Below are positions 1-11,064 of a DNA stretch of 64,000 nucleotides, piece by piece. The stretch's first letter is position 1; every line of letters begins with the position of its first letter. The notes beneath the pieces are model-generated. The model searched no databases and had not been told where the DNA came from. It worked only from the letters and a program-made list of their open reading frames with translations. Origin of the DNA: Kalaharituber pfeilii (Eukaryota; Ascomycota; Pezizomycetes; Pezizales; Pezizaceae). The translations under genes and the position numbers were made by a program. The stretch is taken from positions 186,001 through 250,000 of the forward strand of contig WHUZ01000081.1 of NCBI GenBank assembly GCA_015179045.1, given 5' to 3'.

Positions 1-508
1 GCTGTAACTCCAGCGCCACCTTGTATCTTACCTCTTCTACCTCGCTCGCCTGTTCCTCGTTCAAAACCTCCTCGCATATCGCCAGTACATAGGGCACCCA
101 ATCCATGGAGTGTTCTAACTGCACCCAAGGTGTCTTTGGGCGTCATAATTCCAGGTCCGGTCCCCGCTTATAGATAATATCAAGCCACTCCTTGACTGAA
201 GAATTACTCACAGCGGTGATGCAGACCTAGTAGCGAGATGTATCTGCGTTGCGGGTCTTTCCTATGTTTCCATGTGTCAGGACGGTGTCAAGAGGGATAA
301 TGTTGTGCATGGTGCTGTTCTCAGTAGTGCAGTAATGGATCTGGTAGTTGAGTAAGTGGGGGTATCCACCTCGGGGTGTCGCTCTGATATGAAGATCGAG
401 GTGAACGCGCCCGAGACGCCGAGGGGTGGGCTCTTCTAGGCCGGATTTGTGAAGGGGCGCCAGCGCCCTATTTTTAATAGTGGGGAGGGCAGGGGGTTTT
501 GACGACAT
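1..508 (-). pseudogene. Degenerate protein-coding remnant, two in-frame stops, cut by window edge
   Basis: One minus-strand frame runs from an ATG at 508 to the window edge, broken by TAG at 227-229 and TGA at 143-145. The three pieces share a frame (84 nt between the stops). The piece after the second stop is acidic and coding-like, with a WVQLEHSMDWVPYV stretch. Both stops could arise by C-to-T change (CAG to TAG, CGA to TGA), as in repeat-induced point mutation, but that is inference. I do not recognise the family. In this repeat-rich setting a mobile-element origin is possible. It could also be a chance open frame in its first half. Confidence 0.4.
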
Positions 509-521
509 GCTCGTCCTGGTG

Positions 522-523
522 TT

Positions 524-563
<40 letters not shown>
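522..563. repeat. T22-A20 palindromic homopolymer
   Basis: Twenty-two T residues (522-543) are followed directly by twenty A residues (544-563), a perfect 40-bp palindrome. It lies just upstream of the pseudogene start. Confidence 0.95.
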
Positions 564-1347
564 GGCAGTGATCGCGTGCGGTGGGTTCAAGTGTGGTCGA
601 GACTGTAAATATCCGCAGTCAACACCGGAAGCAACTTGAATAAAAGGGTCAAATTAAGATACTATAATACTACTTGATAGGGATGCGGTGACTAGAATAT
701 AGAAATCCTAAGGGATGGTGATGGGGAAGAAGTGGGAGAAACAGAAACCGGTTCAATTTACACTTTCACTCGGAGTAAGACCCTAAACATGGCCCATCTG
801 CTAAGGCCCTCTGCAAAAGTGGAACATGACCCAACCAGACTAAACATGACCCAGTGCAAACGCCTGTGTGATACCCGCTAGTTTCGCCCTTCATGAGTCA
901 CTGCCCTTGTTGCTTTCAAGACGTCAAACCAAGGCTTTATCGGTTCAAGTGCATTGCCGGTTAAGGGTAACTGTGGCATCATTATCTTTTTTTATCTTGA
1001 AGCATTCCTTCCTCACAAACAGCCGTGCTATTCCTCAACAGCAGCAGTGTTCCCAACCGGCTAGGCCGTTCAAGCAACGGGGCAGGAGGGCTGGTTACGA
1101 GGCTATTCAGGGGCCACCTTCAGGTTACTTGGGCACGTATTTTCCCAGGCGATAATCGCACGAAGCGGGAGGGGAAGGATAATTATAGTGGTCTCAGAAA
1201 GAAGATCCCCGCATAAGCCACAACATCTTTCTATTACTCGCTGAACAAGCTTTAATATGACAGACAGACAGAAAGCAGGGAAAGCGGGTATTGTATTTTA
1301 TTTCCGGTAAAATGTATTTCTAAGGCTATCGCAACATATCTTATACT
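564..1347. other. Intergenic, no supported gene
   Basis: Short open frames on the plus strand around 868-1216 are basic and low in complexity, without a recognisable motif. The right part is the 3' flank of the minus-strand dehydrogenase. Confidence 0.5.
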
Positions 1348-2722
1348 CTACATATTAGCCTGTTCAGGGACAGGAGACTTGAGGGTGCCAGTCTGGATAG
1401 CCTGAATGAGGTTATCGATGTTCCATACTTCCATCTTGGTCTGGGTCTAAGATGCATTCACTATAGTCAGAACAGTGCTTTCATATAATTGTGGCCGAGG
1501 AAGGTGATTTCAGGGTAACTGGAGTTGTACCAAACTCACCTCAACTGTATATGTACCCAAATGAGGAATCAACATAACATGGGGATTGCTGACCAATCCT
1601 GGGTGAATGTAGGTTGGCTCCTGCTCATAGACGTCTAAACCACAGCTCGCAACTTTCCCACTGTCTAGTGCCTTTACTAAGGCATCCTCATCCATAACCG
1701 CTCCTCGGGCCGTATTTACAACAATCACGCCGTCCTTCATCTTCTCAAACTCTTTGGTAGATATAATATGTCGGGTACGCTCCTGAACCAAGATCTCATA
1801 GTGAGAATAGCTCAATCACCACGCCGATCATCTACCCATAACTTAATGACACAGTAGTTAGGTACTTACATTCAAAGGCAAGTTCAAACTGATGACATCT
1901 GATGTCGCTAGAAGCTCATCAAAGCTGACATATTTTGCTCCATCCTCCTCATTTGGTGGTAGCCGCCTCCTATTATGATATTGAACCTTCATGTTGAACG
2001 CCTCTGCTTTATTCTTCAAGTTCCTTCCGATTCCTCCCATACCCAAGATCCCAAGAACCTTTCCTTGTGGGTCATGGCCCAGTTTGGTATTTTTGCCTCT
2101 CCACTCACCCTTTCGGAGTGCAACCATACCCACATTGAAATTACGAAGCGCACCGATGATCAGGAACATGTTGACATCAGCTGTGGCATCGTTCACTGCT
2201 GTTGGGACATTGGACACGCGAATTCCTCTCGCAGTGCAGGGGGCAATATCAACTTGGTCATATCCAGCACCTGTTGGTGTTAATTAGATAATGTCAGTAG
2301 GGGCCTGAATATTGTATAATTCCTCACCAGTGTGACAGATAAACTTCAGGCTTTCCGGCAGAGCATTCACAAGCTCCTCATCAAAGCGCCCCGTAATCGA
2401 AACAGAATCGAACGTCCGGTACGTCGCAATCACGCCGTCAAGTGCACCGGATTTGCACTCTTCGATGAACTCTTCCCTGTTCGTGCTCTTTGGTAAAACA
2501 ACCTCTGCAATCTCGCTTACGGTGTTCCATTGCTCATGAGCACTATAATATTATAATTTTGTTAGCACAATCCTGTATACATGTTTCCAGTGATTTTGAA
2601 GTGTAATAGGCAAATAGTGTAATTGTGGAAGCAACCCTCGGGGCTAGAATGCTTGACAGGACAAGGGACTACACTCACTGCTCGATTCCACCGAGCAAAA
2701 GGACCTTTTTCCTCTGCTGCAT
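1348..2722 (-). CDS. Glyoxylate/hydroxypyruvate reductase, D-2-hydroxyacid dehydrogenase family
   Basis: Five exons: 2679-2722, 2328-2542, 1870-2270, 1540-1782, 1348-1446, giving 333 aa. All introns are GT-AG with consistent phase. The family reduces glyoxylate or hydroxypyruvate to glycolate or glycerate using NAD(P)H; yeast Gor1 is the closest comparison I know. The Rossmann motif GxGxxG is seen at about residues 163-168 (GMGGIG). The catalytic triad is an Arg in NTARG (about 246), a Glu in YEQEP (about 275) and a His in PHLG (about 294). The length fits the family. The start follows GGAGCC and yields a short N-terminus leading into LLLGGIE. There is no targeting peptide, so it is probably cytosolic. 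The exact substrate cannot be told from sequence. Confidence 0.9.
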
Positions 2723-3611
2723 GGCTCCAAACTGATAGACAAACGGTTCTTCGGATTTTCTAATATTTCTGTTTTGCCTCGTTGGAACGGGGAACCAGAG
2801 CAGAGCAGAGCTATGGTGATATTAAGCTAATTTTGAGTGCGGGGCGAAGGGAGGGAGGGACGGGGGGGGTAATGAGGTATGATATGCTTAAGCTTTGCCC
2901 CACCAGGGTGGGGGAGGGGGAATCGGGAGGATTAGTCCAGTGCTGTGAGTATATTGCTCTACAGAGAATACTTGTTCCTTACCCTGCAGAACCGCGTCGT
3001 GACTTGTTATGCCGAGCTACTACCTGGGCGACAACAGCTATAATTTTACTGCCAGTTGCAGGCCATTTGCAGCGGATGAGCGCAGGTTGCGGAATGGATG
3101 TCACAGGTGTGGGGTGAGCTTGGCGGGCGTATGGGGCGCCGCATGCAGTGAAGAGGAAAGCGCATATGTACCGCAGCTGGAAGCGGCGAGTTGCAGTGGG
3201 GGTCCTAATTATAATTAATGCGTGCTGGACTTGTGCGGAGTTCAATGCACCGAGCGGGGCGCCGACGCATCAAAGAATGATGTCGGTGCGCTCTAATGGC
3301 CCTTCAACGTCCCTTACATAGTCCCCTTCCCTGCAGACACAGAAAGTTATGATACTTGAAAGGGCATGAAAAGGTCCTCTCTCGTTGCTTATTCATTCCT
3401 CTACTTCCCAAAATTCTGAATCTTTATATAGCAGATGCTAGGGAGGTTCAATTCCTATCACTTTGAGGGTGCTCTCGTGGAAGTGTGGCTTCCAGCGACT
3501 TATCAAGGCGCACACCAACGCCACAGAATCCTTATCACATAGGTATACAAGTATTCATCATGCTAGCATTAATCAATTCATATCACTGCTTTGGTGGTCA
3601 TATACAAGCAT
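2723..3611. other. Intergenic, upstream of the glyoxylate reductase
   Basis: About 0.9 kb between two minus-strand genes. It should hold the reductase promoter and the 3' UTR of the OLA1 gene. A G8 run lies near 2862-2869. No supported gene. Confidence 0.5.
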
Positions 3612-5304
3612 TTAGCCCTTGGCAGCACCAGCTTTAAACAAGACACTAATCATTAAAGAGATGTCAACAAATCCGTTGCAGGAGAGGAGTAAGATGTACA
3701 AACTTACATATCACCATCCTCCATAACATAATCCTTGCCTTTTGTGAATAATTTGCCATTCGCTTTCACAGCATTTTCATCACCTAGCTCCTTTAGATCA
3801 TCGTACTTGAACACAACCGCCTGAATGAATGTCCGCTCAAAATCTGTGGGGGGTTAGTAAATATTACGTTATGAAGTTTTTAAGCCATGACAAACCGCTA
3901 TGAATGACACCAGCAGCTTGAGGCGCTTTGGTGCCTTTTCGAATGCTCCATTGCCTGACTTCATCCGCACCGCAAGTGAAGAAACTACCCAGGTTCAATG
4001 CTGCCCGCATAGAAGTGATAATCTTTGGGAGAGCACTCTTGACGCCAAGTTTCTTGCACTCCTCGGCAGCTTCCTCATCAGTCATCCTGGTAAGGCGCTC
4101 CTCGAAAGCCACAGAAAGTGGAATAATGACATCTCCGGGAGCATTCTCGTCCACCCAGGCCTTAATCTTGGGAAGGTGCTTGTTCTTCTGACGAATGTAA
4201 TCCTTCTGAGACAGGTTGATTAAGAAAATTACGGGCTTAGCAGTCAATAGTAACAGGCTGTTTATGACTTCGACCTGCGCGAGCAACAAAGTTAACCACA
4301 CGTACAGGAAACTCAAGAACGATGTTGAGCTCAGAAAACAATCGCGATAGGACAAATCAGATTTAAAAGTTCATCTCAACACAACCTCTAACGTTTTGTT
4401 GATGAGGTGTTCGACGAGCTGGGTTTAAATTTCGAGTGCGCACACTCTTTATCATCATAAGATGGGGGAACGAAGGCTGAGGCATAATCGCAAGATTGAC
4501 TAAGAGGATTGAAAGCTTACCTCCTTGTTTCCCCAGTTCTTCTTTCGGACATCCATTTTCTCTTCAGTGAGACACTTATGGACTGCCTCAACGATTGCAA
4601 GTTCTTCCTTCAGTTTCTTGACCTCCAAACTCTGCCCTCCCCGAGCAGTGGCTTTCCTCAATCCCTCAAGTTGTTTCTCAACAAACTCAGCGTCCTTGAT
4701 TCTCAATTCACTTTGAATGATCTCCAGGTCTCGAATAGGATCAACATCACCCTCAACGTGAATAATTTCGGCGTCGTCAAAACATCGAACAACCTCGAAG
4801 ATGGCATCTACTGCACGGATGTGGGACAAGAAAGCATTACCGAGGCCAGCGCCGGTTGAGGCACCACGGGTAAGACCTGCGATGTCATACACTGTGAGAT
4901 TCGCAGGGACTTTGGATGCAGGCTTGATATTTAGTCAACAAGTCTCAGCTTCGACTGGTTCTGGAGAAAAAACACTAGCTGTGGTTTTCTAACCTTATAA
5001 TGTTCACACAACCAGTCGTATCGAGGATCTGGGACAATGACACGAGCTTCTTCAGGATCAATTGTGGCGTATGGGAAATTGGCTGGATTTCCCAGGGTGG
5101 ACTTCGTGATGGCCTGAAATAATGTTGATTTACCAACATTTGCAAGACCAACCTGAGTGATAGTTAGTATGAGAATTCTCATATAACTTCTGCAATGCAC
5201 GGGGAACCAGGCATAGACTTGAAACTCACAATCCCACTCTTCAAATTGTTACCTGGCCTTCCGAGGAGGATCTTCTCCTCCTTAGCAGCTTTCTTTGGAG
5301 GCAT
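3612..5304 (-). CDS. OLA1: Obg-like ATPase 1, YchF-type P-loop ATPase
   Basis: Six exons: 5230-5304, 4994-5152, 4521-4922, 3896-4274, 3708-3843, 3612-3645, giving 394 aa, the normal family length. The P-loop GLANVGKS is at about residues 27-34. The specificity loop reads NLSQKDY in place of the GTPase NKxD, which in this family goes with ATP rather than GTP binding. A coiled-coil segment follows the switch region (YDIAGL). The C-terminal TGS domain is clear ([12 protein letters not shown]). Members are cytosolic ribosome-associated ATPases linked to translation and stress response. The last coding exon is only 34 nt. The start MPPKKA matches orthologues. It is head-to-head with the DeSI gene. 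Confidence 0.96.
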
Positions 5305-5959
5305 TTTTGCTTTCTTTGCGTAAGACCGTCTGAATACAACGCCAACTACAGCGAAACGACTGAGGGTGGGTGTAAAGAGGGGTTGCGAGAACGAGCAGTG
5401 TACCAGAAAGGAAGGCGTGCCTCTACCGAAACTTCGGAGAAGCGGAATTTTGGAAGAGAAGAGGAGGCAAACCCCTCTTCAATGCTGACAGTTTCCTGCA
5501 AACAGGGTGTGTGGGGTGGCTTTTCTGCCTGTCGGTCTGATTTGTGGGACACACTGCGAAGAATACGTCTGAATTTTCTTTTTAGGTGGGTGAAGTGGGG
5601 GCTTACATAAGGGAGATGATGGCTTGGCGGCTCTGCCCGAGCAGCGCTAAGGGGCGGGCTATCACGGTCCGTGGGGACATCGGGGCGTTTCATTTTACAT
5701 GCTGGGGCTACGGAGCAGCTTCAGCGCCCCCTTCGACCAGTTCAACCCGCCACCGCCAGAGGCTTTGCAACGAGGCGTTCGCTGCAGCGTTTCCTTATCT
5801 CCATTCGCATTGCGTACATACCAGGTGCGGAGTTCCGCCTCCCCGTTGGAGAACATGCATGCGCTAATTAAGCTCTCTCTAGCAACTGACAACTCCAAGC
5901 TCACTTACATCACCCGGTAGCTCCAAGGAGCACCTCTACCTTAACGCAACATAGGAAAA
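5305..5959. promoter_or_regulatory. Divergent intergenic promoter region between OLA1 and the DeSI gene
   Basis: About 655 bp separate the ATG codons of two genes transcribed away from each other, so this interval should carry both promoters. I see no convincing TATA box. Open frames on both strands here look like chance. Confidence 0.5.
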
Positions 5960-6834
5960 ATGCAATCCTCCAGTTCGCGGGACAACGCCGGAGTTGGACG
6001 CAGGAACATTGCAATCCACCAACGGACCCGTGTCACCATCAATGTCTACGATTTGCTGCCCGTAAGCACTGCAATCCCTCTAACGGTTACGGCATCCTGT
6101 ATGGTTGTGTGCTCATGATAATCTTCAGCCCGGAAAGCTGGCGACATTCCTGTGGACGGTAGGGTGCGGCCTCCTACATACAGGAGTAGTTGTTAATGAC
6201 AAAGAATACGCGTTTGGGGGCCATGATAAAAGAGGAGTAACTGGCGTATATTGGATGAAACCCCGTACCGAGCCGCCCGGAGGCACATTCCGCTGTCACA
6301 TACATCACGGTTGGGCTTATGGGTCAGAAGAGGACATAAACAGGATTATTCTTAATGTGAGCAGACCCCGCATGGGGCAGCTGGGCCTCGGAGTAATTTG
6401 CTGATTGTGAGTAGGCCTCAGAAGAGTTCTTAGGGCCTACATATAACCTGCTCACCCGGAACTGCAACCACTTTACGTCTTACCTATGCGAGAAGCTCAC
6501 AGGAAAGCCGGCGCCAAAGTATATAAATCGTGCCGCTGGAATTGGTGTTACCATACCATGTATCGTGCCTACGGAATGGGTAGAACCTCCTGAATGTGAG
6601 GAGCCCATTGAAGGGGAGCGGTTTGATGAAGAAGCGCGGCTGGTCGCACAGCGAGTGCCGAGTGGTCGACGATACAGCACAACCGATGAAGAAATGGATG
6701 ACTCAAGCGGTGATGAATGGGGAGTCAAGCGGAATAAATCACCTAATACTGGTGTTCATAAGGAAGGAAATGCAATGAAGGACAATTGGAGACGTCAGGT
6801 TCCTCGGTTAGAAAGTGCACCAACCCGAAGATAG
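5960..6834 (+). CDS. PPPDE/DeSI-family desumoylating isopeptidase-like protein
   Basis: Three exons: 5960-6061, 6129-6356, 6415-6834, giving 249 aa. The PPPDE papain-like fold covers about residues 24-140. Visible signatures are VTINVYDLLP near the start, the histidine in LLHTGVV (about H51), the FGGH segment, and the cysteine in TRNCNHF (about C127), which with the histidine forms the expected catalytic dyad. Known members remove SUMO or ubiquitin from substrates. After about residue 165 the tail is acidic and Ser-rich and unlike the core, so probably disordered. The second intron acceptor was set at TGAGTAG before GCCTCAGAAG, because this keeps the frame into EFLGPTYNLL. Confidence 0.88.
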
Positions 6835-7450
6835 CTAATGGGGAACTAGAAGGAAACGTCTGTTTTTGAACCATTGCCAGGCTAGTTATCGTTGAGGTGG
6901 GAGTTTTAAGGCGGCACTTTGGATATTTCATGTTTGGCGCTTTTTGTCAGTTCATTCAGTTTTGTGGGCGGTGACAGTTTTGATTTCTTCAGGAGTCGGA
7001 GTTGGACGTGTATAATTTTTCTAGTGGTGTTGGATTGTGCGGTCGAAAGCTTCCAAATACCCAGGAGCATTCGCTCGAGGTTGTATACAAAAATGTGCTA
7101 AACCTATTTTTGAACATTGCCTTAGCAAAATAGCGTTTATGCATGCAAAGGCGTTGTGTGGCTGTTGGTTCCTCCTTGTATCCAGATCGTGGCGTACTAG
7201 TGACGAGAGAATGCCCGCTCGCTACGCTCGCAATGGGGGCGGCGACGTTGCCTGGTCGCGACGCTGCCAAGACTCGCAAGCGGGGTTAGAGGTTTAGTAT
7301 TGTCAGATCGCGTTGCAAAAAGGAGAATGTTGCAGTGCAATCTTCATTACTGCACTCTATGCATACATACCTCCACACTCCACCTCTGCCTGCAATCTAC
7401 CGCAGTACTCCACCACAGCACTCCACTACAGTAGTGGTGGTCATCAATCA
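6835..7450. other. Intergenic, nothing supported
   Basis: No conserved frame, RNA gene or clear repeat seen. The right edge has an irregular CTCCACCAC-rich stretch around 7380-7430. Confidence 0.4.
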
Positions 7451-7454
7451 TCTA

Positions 7455-7738
7455 CGGTAAGGTAAGTGGAACATTCGTACATTTTTAGTGTCTTGGCAAC
7501 GACGCTCATTGGCTATGTTCCATCCTGAAATGTAAGGCAAGGTACGTTATCACCTAGTCTGGTTGACCCCCGACCGGACGTTATCACCGTACATTTTTTG
7601 AAAAATCTACGGCACGAAATACTAGCCAGTAAAATATGTATTCGGACATAGAGCATACTGTGCATTAGTACCCCTGTCCGAATACATATTTTACTGGCTA
7701 GTAGTCCCGTACTTTTTGGAAAACCACGTACCTGACCG
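7455..7738. mobile_element. MITE-like element with internal 29-bp perfect hairpin
   Basis: The ends match as inverted repeats (left CGGTAAGGTAAGTGG, right complement CGGTCAGGTACGTGG, two mismatches). TA dinucleotides lie on both sides, as expected for Tc1/mariner-type target duplication. Inside, 7620-7648 and 7675-7703 are perfect 29-bp inverted repeats with a 26-nt loop. There is no coding capacity. Family assignment is inference. Confidence 0.55.
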
Positions 7739-7813
7739 TAGATTTGCCTCAAACCGTCCCCACTCAACACAACCCCACACCACACTGCGCTGCACCACAC
7801 CGCACGAGAAGAT

Positions 7814-8029
7814 CTACGAGCTGCCAAAAGGAGATTGTTTGCGATATTTATTAATCAAATTTGATAGAATGTTTGAGTCTTGCCTTCCAGCAGAGTTTTT
7901 GCTATGGTTGAAATATCGATTAGCTGCAATATTATCCTTCCTATCTATTAGCTCCTGAAGCTCCTCTAAGTCCTCCTCTTCTTCCTCTGAACTGTACTCT
8001 GAGTCAAACTCCGAATCTAAATCATAGTA
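7814..8029 (-). pseudogene. Acidic coding remnant, possible transposase N-terminus
   Basis: An uninterrupted minus-strand frame reads through an acidic run (DLDSEFDSEYSSEEEEEDLE), then a stretch with RYFNHSK, and ends at a stop at 7814-7816. It has no usable ATG, because the frame is closed by a TAG just upstream. It stops close to the MITE-like element. An acidic lead followed by a short basic segment resembles the N-termini of some fungal DDE transposases, but no catalytic domain remains and I cannot name the family. Confidence 0.35.
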
Positions 8030-8799
8030 CTATACTACTACACTTGCTACTATATATCATAAAAATGTCTGCACCATTTGACATTGCTAGCCTTACCCAA
8101 GAGCAAAAAAAATGCTCTTTCAAGAGCATTATGTACCGCTAGTACTGCTGAAAGTAAGAATGCATTGGTTATTTTGAATTATATAATCTAACAATAATAT
8201 TTAGATCCAATTGACCTGCCAATTGGCATTATCAAGGCACCCTCTGCCATTGCCTCCATCGCAGCCCCCGCCGCAGCTCCCGCTGCAGCCCCCGTCGTAG
8301 CCCCCGCAGTAGCCCCCGCCACAGCCCCCGCAGCAGCCCCCGCCGCACCCCCCACTGCAGCTCCCACCACATCTCCTGCTGCCGGCACCGCCGCATCTCC
8401 TGCTGTCAGCACTGCCACACCTCCTGCCGCCGGTACCGCCGCACCCTCTGCTGCCTCCTCTGCCACCTCCACTATCTCTACTGAGCCAGACTCTCTACCT
8501 GAAAGTCCTATTGAAGTTGCTGAAGATATAGAGGAATTGGAGCAGTTAGTAATAGCAGGAGAAAATATTTATATACCCAATGAAGAGCCTGGAGAGCACA
8601 TGGAGTCTATTGCAGAGATGGTAGAGAAATCAGAAAGGTTTGGTGAAAAGTTAGAGAACAAATATAAGGGGATTATGGCAGAGAAATTCAAGAGATTTGG
8701 ACCAAAAGTTTCTGCAATGCCAGTCTTAAGGCCATTAAGATTAAATCCTCTTTGCAGAAATAGTTTTGTGGAAGATAGTGCAAGACTGTTACGGCTAAG

Positions 8800-9200
8800 G
8801 TGAGACTTACGCGACCCGCGGAACACTTACCCTGAATACCAATGCTGATTGAGCGGACTGATCACCCGTTAGGCTTGGAATTCATTTTCGCGCGAATAGG
8901 GAAGTGCTTAGGAAGTGTGTGTCGTCGATTAATGGTATGATCTCCGGATCACCCATGCACCCTGTATGCACTCGGCTTATTAAAGCTAATATGCGCACAT
9001 GCACTAGTACATATCATTATCTTGCGTCTGTACTATTGTTGCATGTTTCTGTTACGTTTACCTGTTACTACATGTATTGGCATTGATAAGGAATTGTCAA
9101 TTGTATGAGGCGCTCAAGTCTATATAAGCGCTGGTGATAGCATAGGTAGAAGAATCAAGACACTAGCGGTGTTCTAAGTTCTCTATAACTCTGAAACCTA
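8800..9200. other. LTR-like or intronic insert inside the DUF3716-like gene
   Basis: This stretch separates pieces 2 and 3 of the broken gene. It contains a TATA-like TATATAAG at about 9120-9127, followed by sequence without coding features. A solo LTR is possible, but I found no clear paired ends or target duplication, so it may simply be a long intron. Confidence 0.2.
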
Positions 9201-9264
9201 TCGTTTCCTTATTACGCCCGTGAACCGCTCCGCTCCGCTGCGCGCCCCACGCCGAGTAGCTGCC

Positions 9265-9358
9265 CTTCCGGCCCGCCGTGTATACGCCTCCGTAGCCATT
9301 CCGGCCCGCAGTATATACACCTCCGTAGCCGTTCCGGCCCGCCGTATATTCACCCCTT
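9265..9358. repeat. 33-bp tandem repeat, three copies
   Basis: Three near-identical copies of a unit containing TTCCGGCCCGC and CCTCCGTAGCC. The period is a multiple of three and the minus strand reads an 11-residue repeat (VYTAGRNGY), but nothing shows that this is expressed. Confidence 0.85.
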
Positions 9359-10068
9359 AGCCGTAACACCTAGCCTCCAGGCCCAGCGTAGCCGAGCCCC
9401 TCACGCCCGTAACAAAGACCTGATACCCCATTATCGGCACTGGCTTACAGAAGAGGCTGCCTACTACCATTATCTAAAGCTTGCAATAATTGCAAACTAT
9501 TAGATAGCGGTATCTACAATGGGTGTGTTATTATCTCGGAGGTATTTCAAGGAGCTTGTGCTAGTTGTTATTATCAAGGAGGTGGATCAAAATGTTCTTT
9601 TCGTGGCATAGTTGCAGGTAAGATATTACAGTCTATATTTTTTTATATATATACTAACTGCAATAGATTCTGAAGTAGTTAATCTAACTGCAGAAAGTCA
9701 GAAAGATTCTGCAAGAGAGGAAAAGAATCCTGCAATAGACAAAGGTAAGGGAAAGGAGATTGCTGTTGAAATTGCAGTACCAAAAAAAGATAAAGAAAGA
9801 CCTATTGCAAAAAGAGGAAGACCTAGGAAAATTGCAATAGGAGAAGCGGGTCCTGCAATTGAAGGTGTAACTATAGGAGGGAAAAAAGGGAAAGGCTCAA
9901 CAGGTGAGGAATATTGCAGTGAAAAAGAGAAAGCTTAAGGATATTGGAGATAATCAGTTGCAGGAATTTTTTGAAGGAATTTTAGAAATGGAAGAAGGCT
10001 TGATGATTGCATTACAGGGGTTGAAAGTTGCAACCACTGCAATAGGGAAATTGTTTTTAAAACACTAG

Positions 10069-10908
10069 CGATATTTAATAGCACAAACTCAGTCACATAA
10101 TAGCAGTCCTTTCTCACTCTATCTTCCATATGTAGTTCTTCTACTTCACCCACACGTATCAAAGCATTTTCCAAATAGAATAGAATACAACAGTTTTATG
10201 ACGCTTTGTGCGCTTCGTGTTTACTGCATATCGCACTTCTAGATTCGTGCCTTTCGTAGCGATAAACAATCTAATATCTCATTTCTACTAGCCAGATGTT
10301 TAAATCGAACAGACTGAGACTTTTCATTAGACCTGCAATGACAAAGATTATGCATCGACAACTTCATAATAGTGTAAAATGCTACAGTACCTCACTGTAA
10401 ATAGAAGCAAAAATCAAAAAACGACTTGCCCCGGTTCCAATTCCCAATTGATTATTGCTAGAATTCTAATTCCCAAGAGAACATCGCTGGAACTAGCTAG
10501 AACCAAAAACATTACAGTAAATCTTATTTACTTCTAAGATAGGTCAAAACGGTCAATTCTCTTCCCCGCTCAAGGTGAAAATCGAACCGGGGGCCTCAAT
10601 TCTATACCTCTCCATGCACCCCATCACTATATAGAGACTACAGCTTCCACTCCGACTAAGGTAGAGGTCAGTTCACACAAGTAGAAAAAATCTGGGCTTC
10701 CTGAACCCATCCATCCCACCTACCATCCCATCACTTCTCAATTGCATCGGCCTTTCCTCCTCCACCACCTCTGACTCGCACTCCCCCTCCAGCAGCCGTA
10801 GCAGCATCTCACACCCGCCCGTCCCACCACCTCTCCTGAGGGCCTTCTAACGGCTTCTACGAGAACACAAATTACTGTAAGGATTTAGCCCCTAAAGCCT
10901 GTCCTAGA
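10069..10908. other. Intergenic, no supported gene
   Basis: AT-rich sequence followed by a C/T-rich stretch near 10690-10840. I checked a tRNA-like segment near 10565-10600 and could not fold it. Confidence 0.4.
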
Positions 10909-11064
10909 CCCAAAACGGAAATATAGTGGGAGAACCCGAAACGGAAATGTAGTGGGAAAACCCGAAACGGAAATATAGTGGGAGGACCCGAAACGGAAAT
11001 GTAGTGGGAGGACCCGAAACGGAAATGTAGTGGGAGGACCCGAAACGGAAATGTAGTGGACAGT
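10909..11064. repeat. 26-bp tandem repeat, six copies
   Basis: Six copies begin at 10909, 10935, 10961, 10987, 11013 and 11039. The unit starts CCCGAAACGGAAATGTAGTG, with few substitutions. The period is not a multiple of three, yet all three minus-strand frames stay open across the array because the unit lacks stops in each. Confidence 0.93.

Larger units (their letters stand above)
8064..10068 (+). pseudogene. Broken DUF3716-like, AT-hook gene, probably element-derived
   Basis: Separate coding pieces line up on the plus strand. Piece 1 (8064-8153) starts with ATG but needs one A fewer in the A8 run at 8105-8112 to reach the frame used at its donor. Piece 2 (8205-8799) joins in phase and encodes an Ala/Pro-rich tract, then an acidic and basic segment, ending at a GTGAGA donor. 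Piece 3 (about 9411-9617) encodes spaced cysteines (ACNNC, GACASCYY, KCSFR) as in the fungal DUF3716 motif. Piece 4 (9667 to about 9910) has an AT-hook KRGRPRK. Piece 5 (about 9911-10068) lies in another frame with a helical, Glu-rich tail. Two frameshifts and a large gap make it a likely pseudogene. Confidence 0.5.

Noticed and set aside
10560..10605. tRNA-like GGTTCGATT segment on the minus strand
   Set aside because: No acceptor stem or anticodon arm could be paired.
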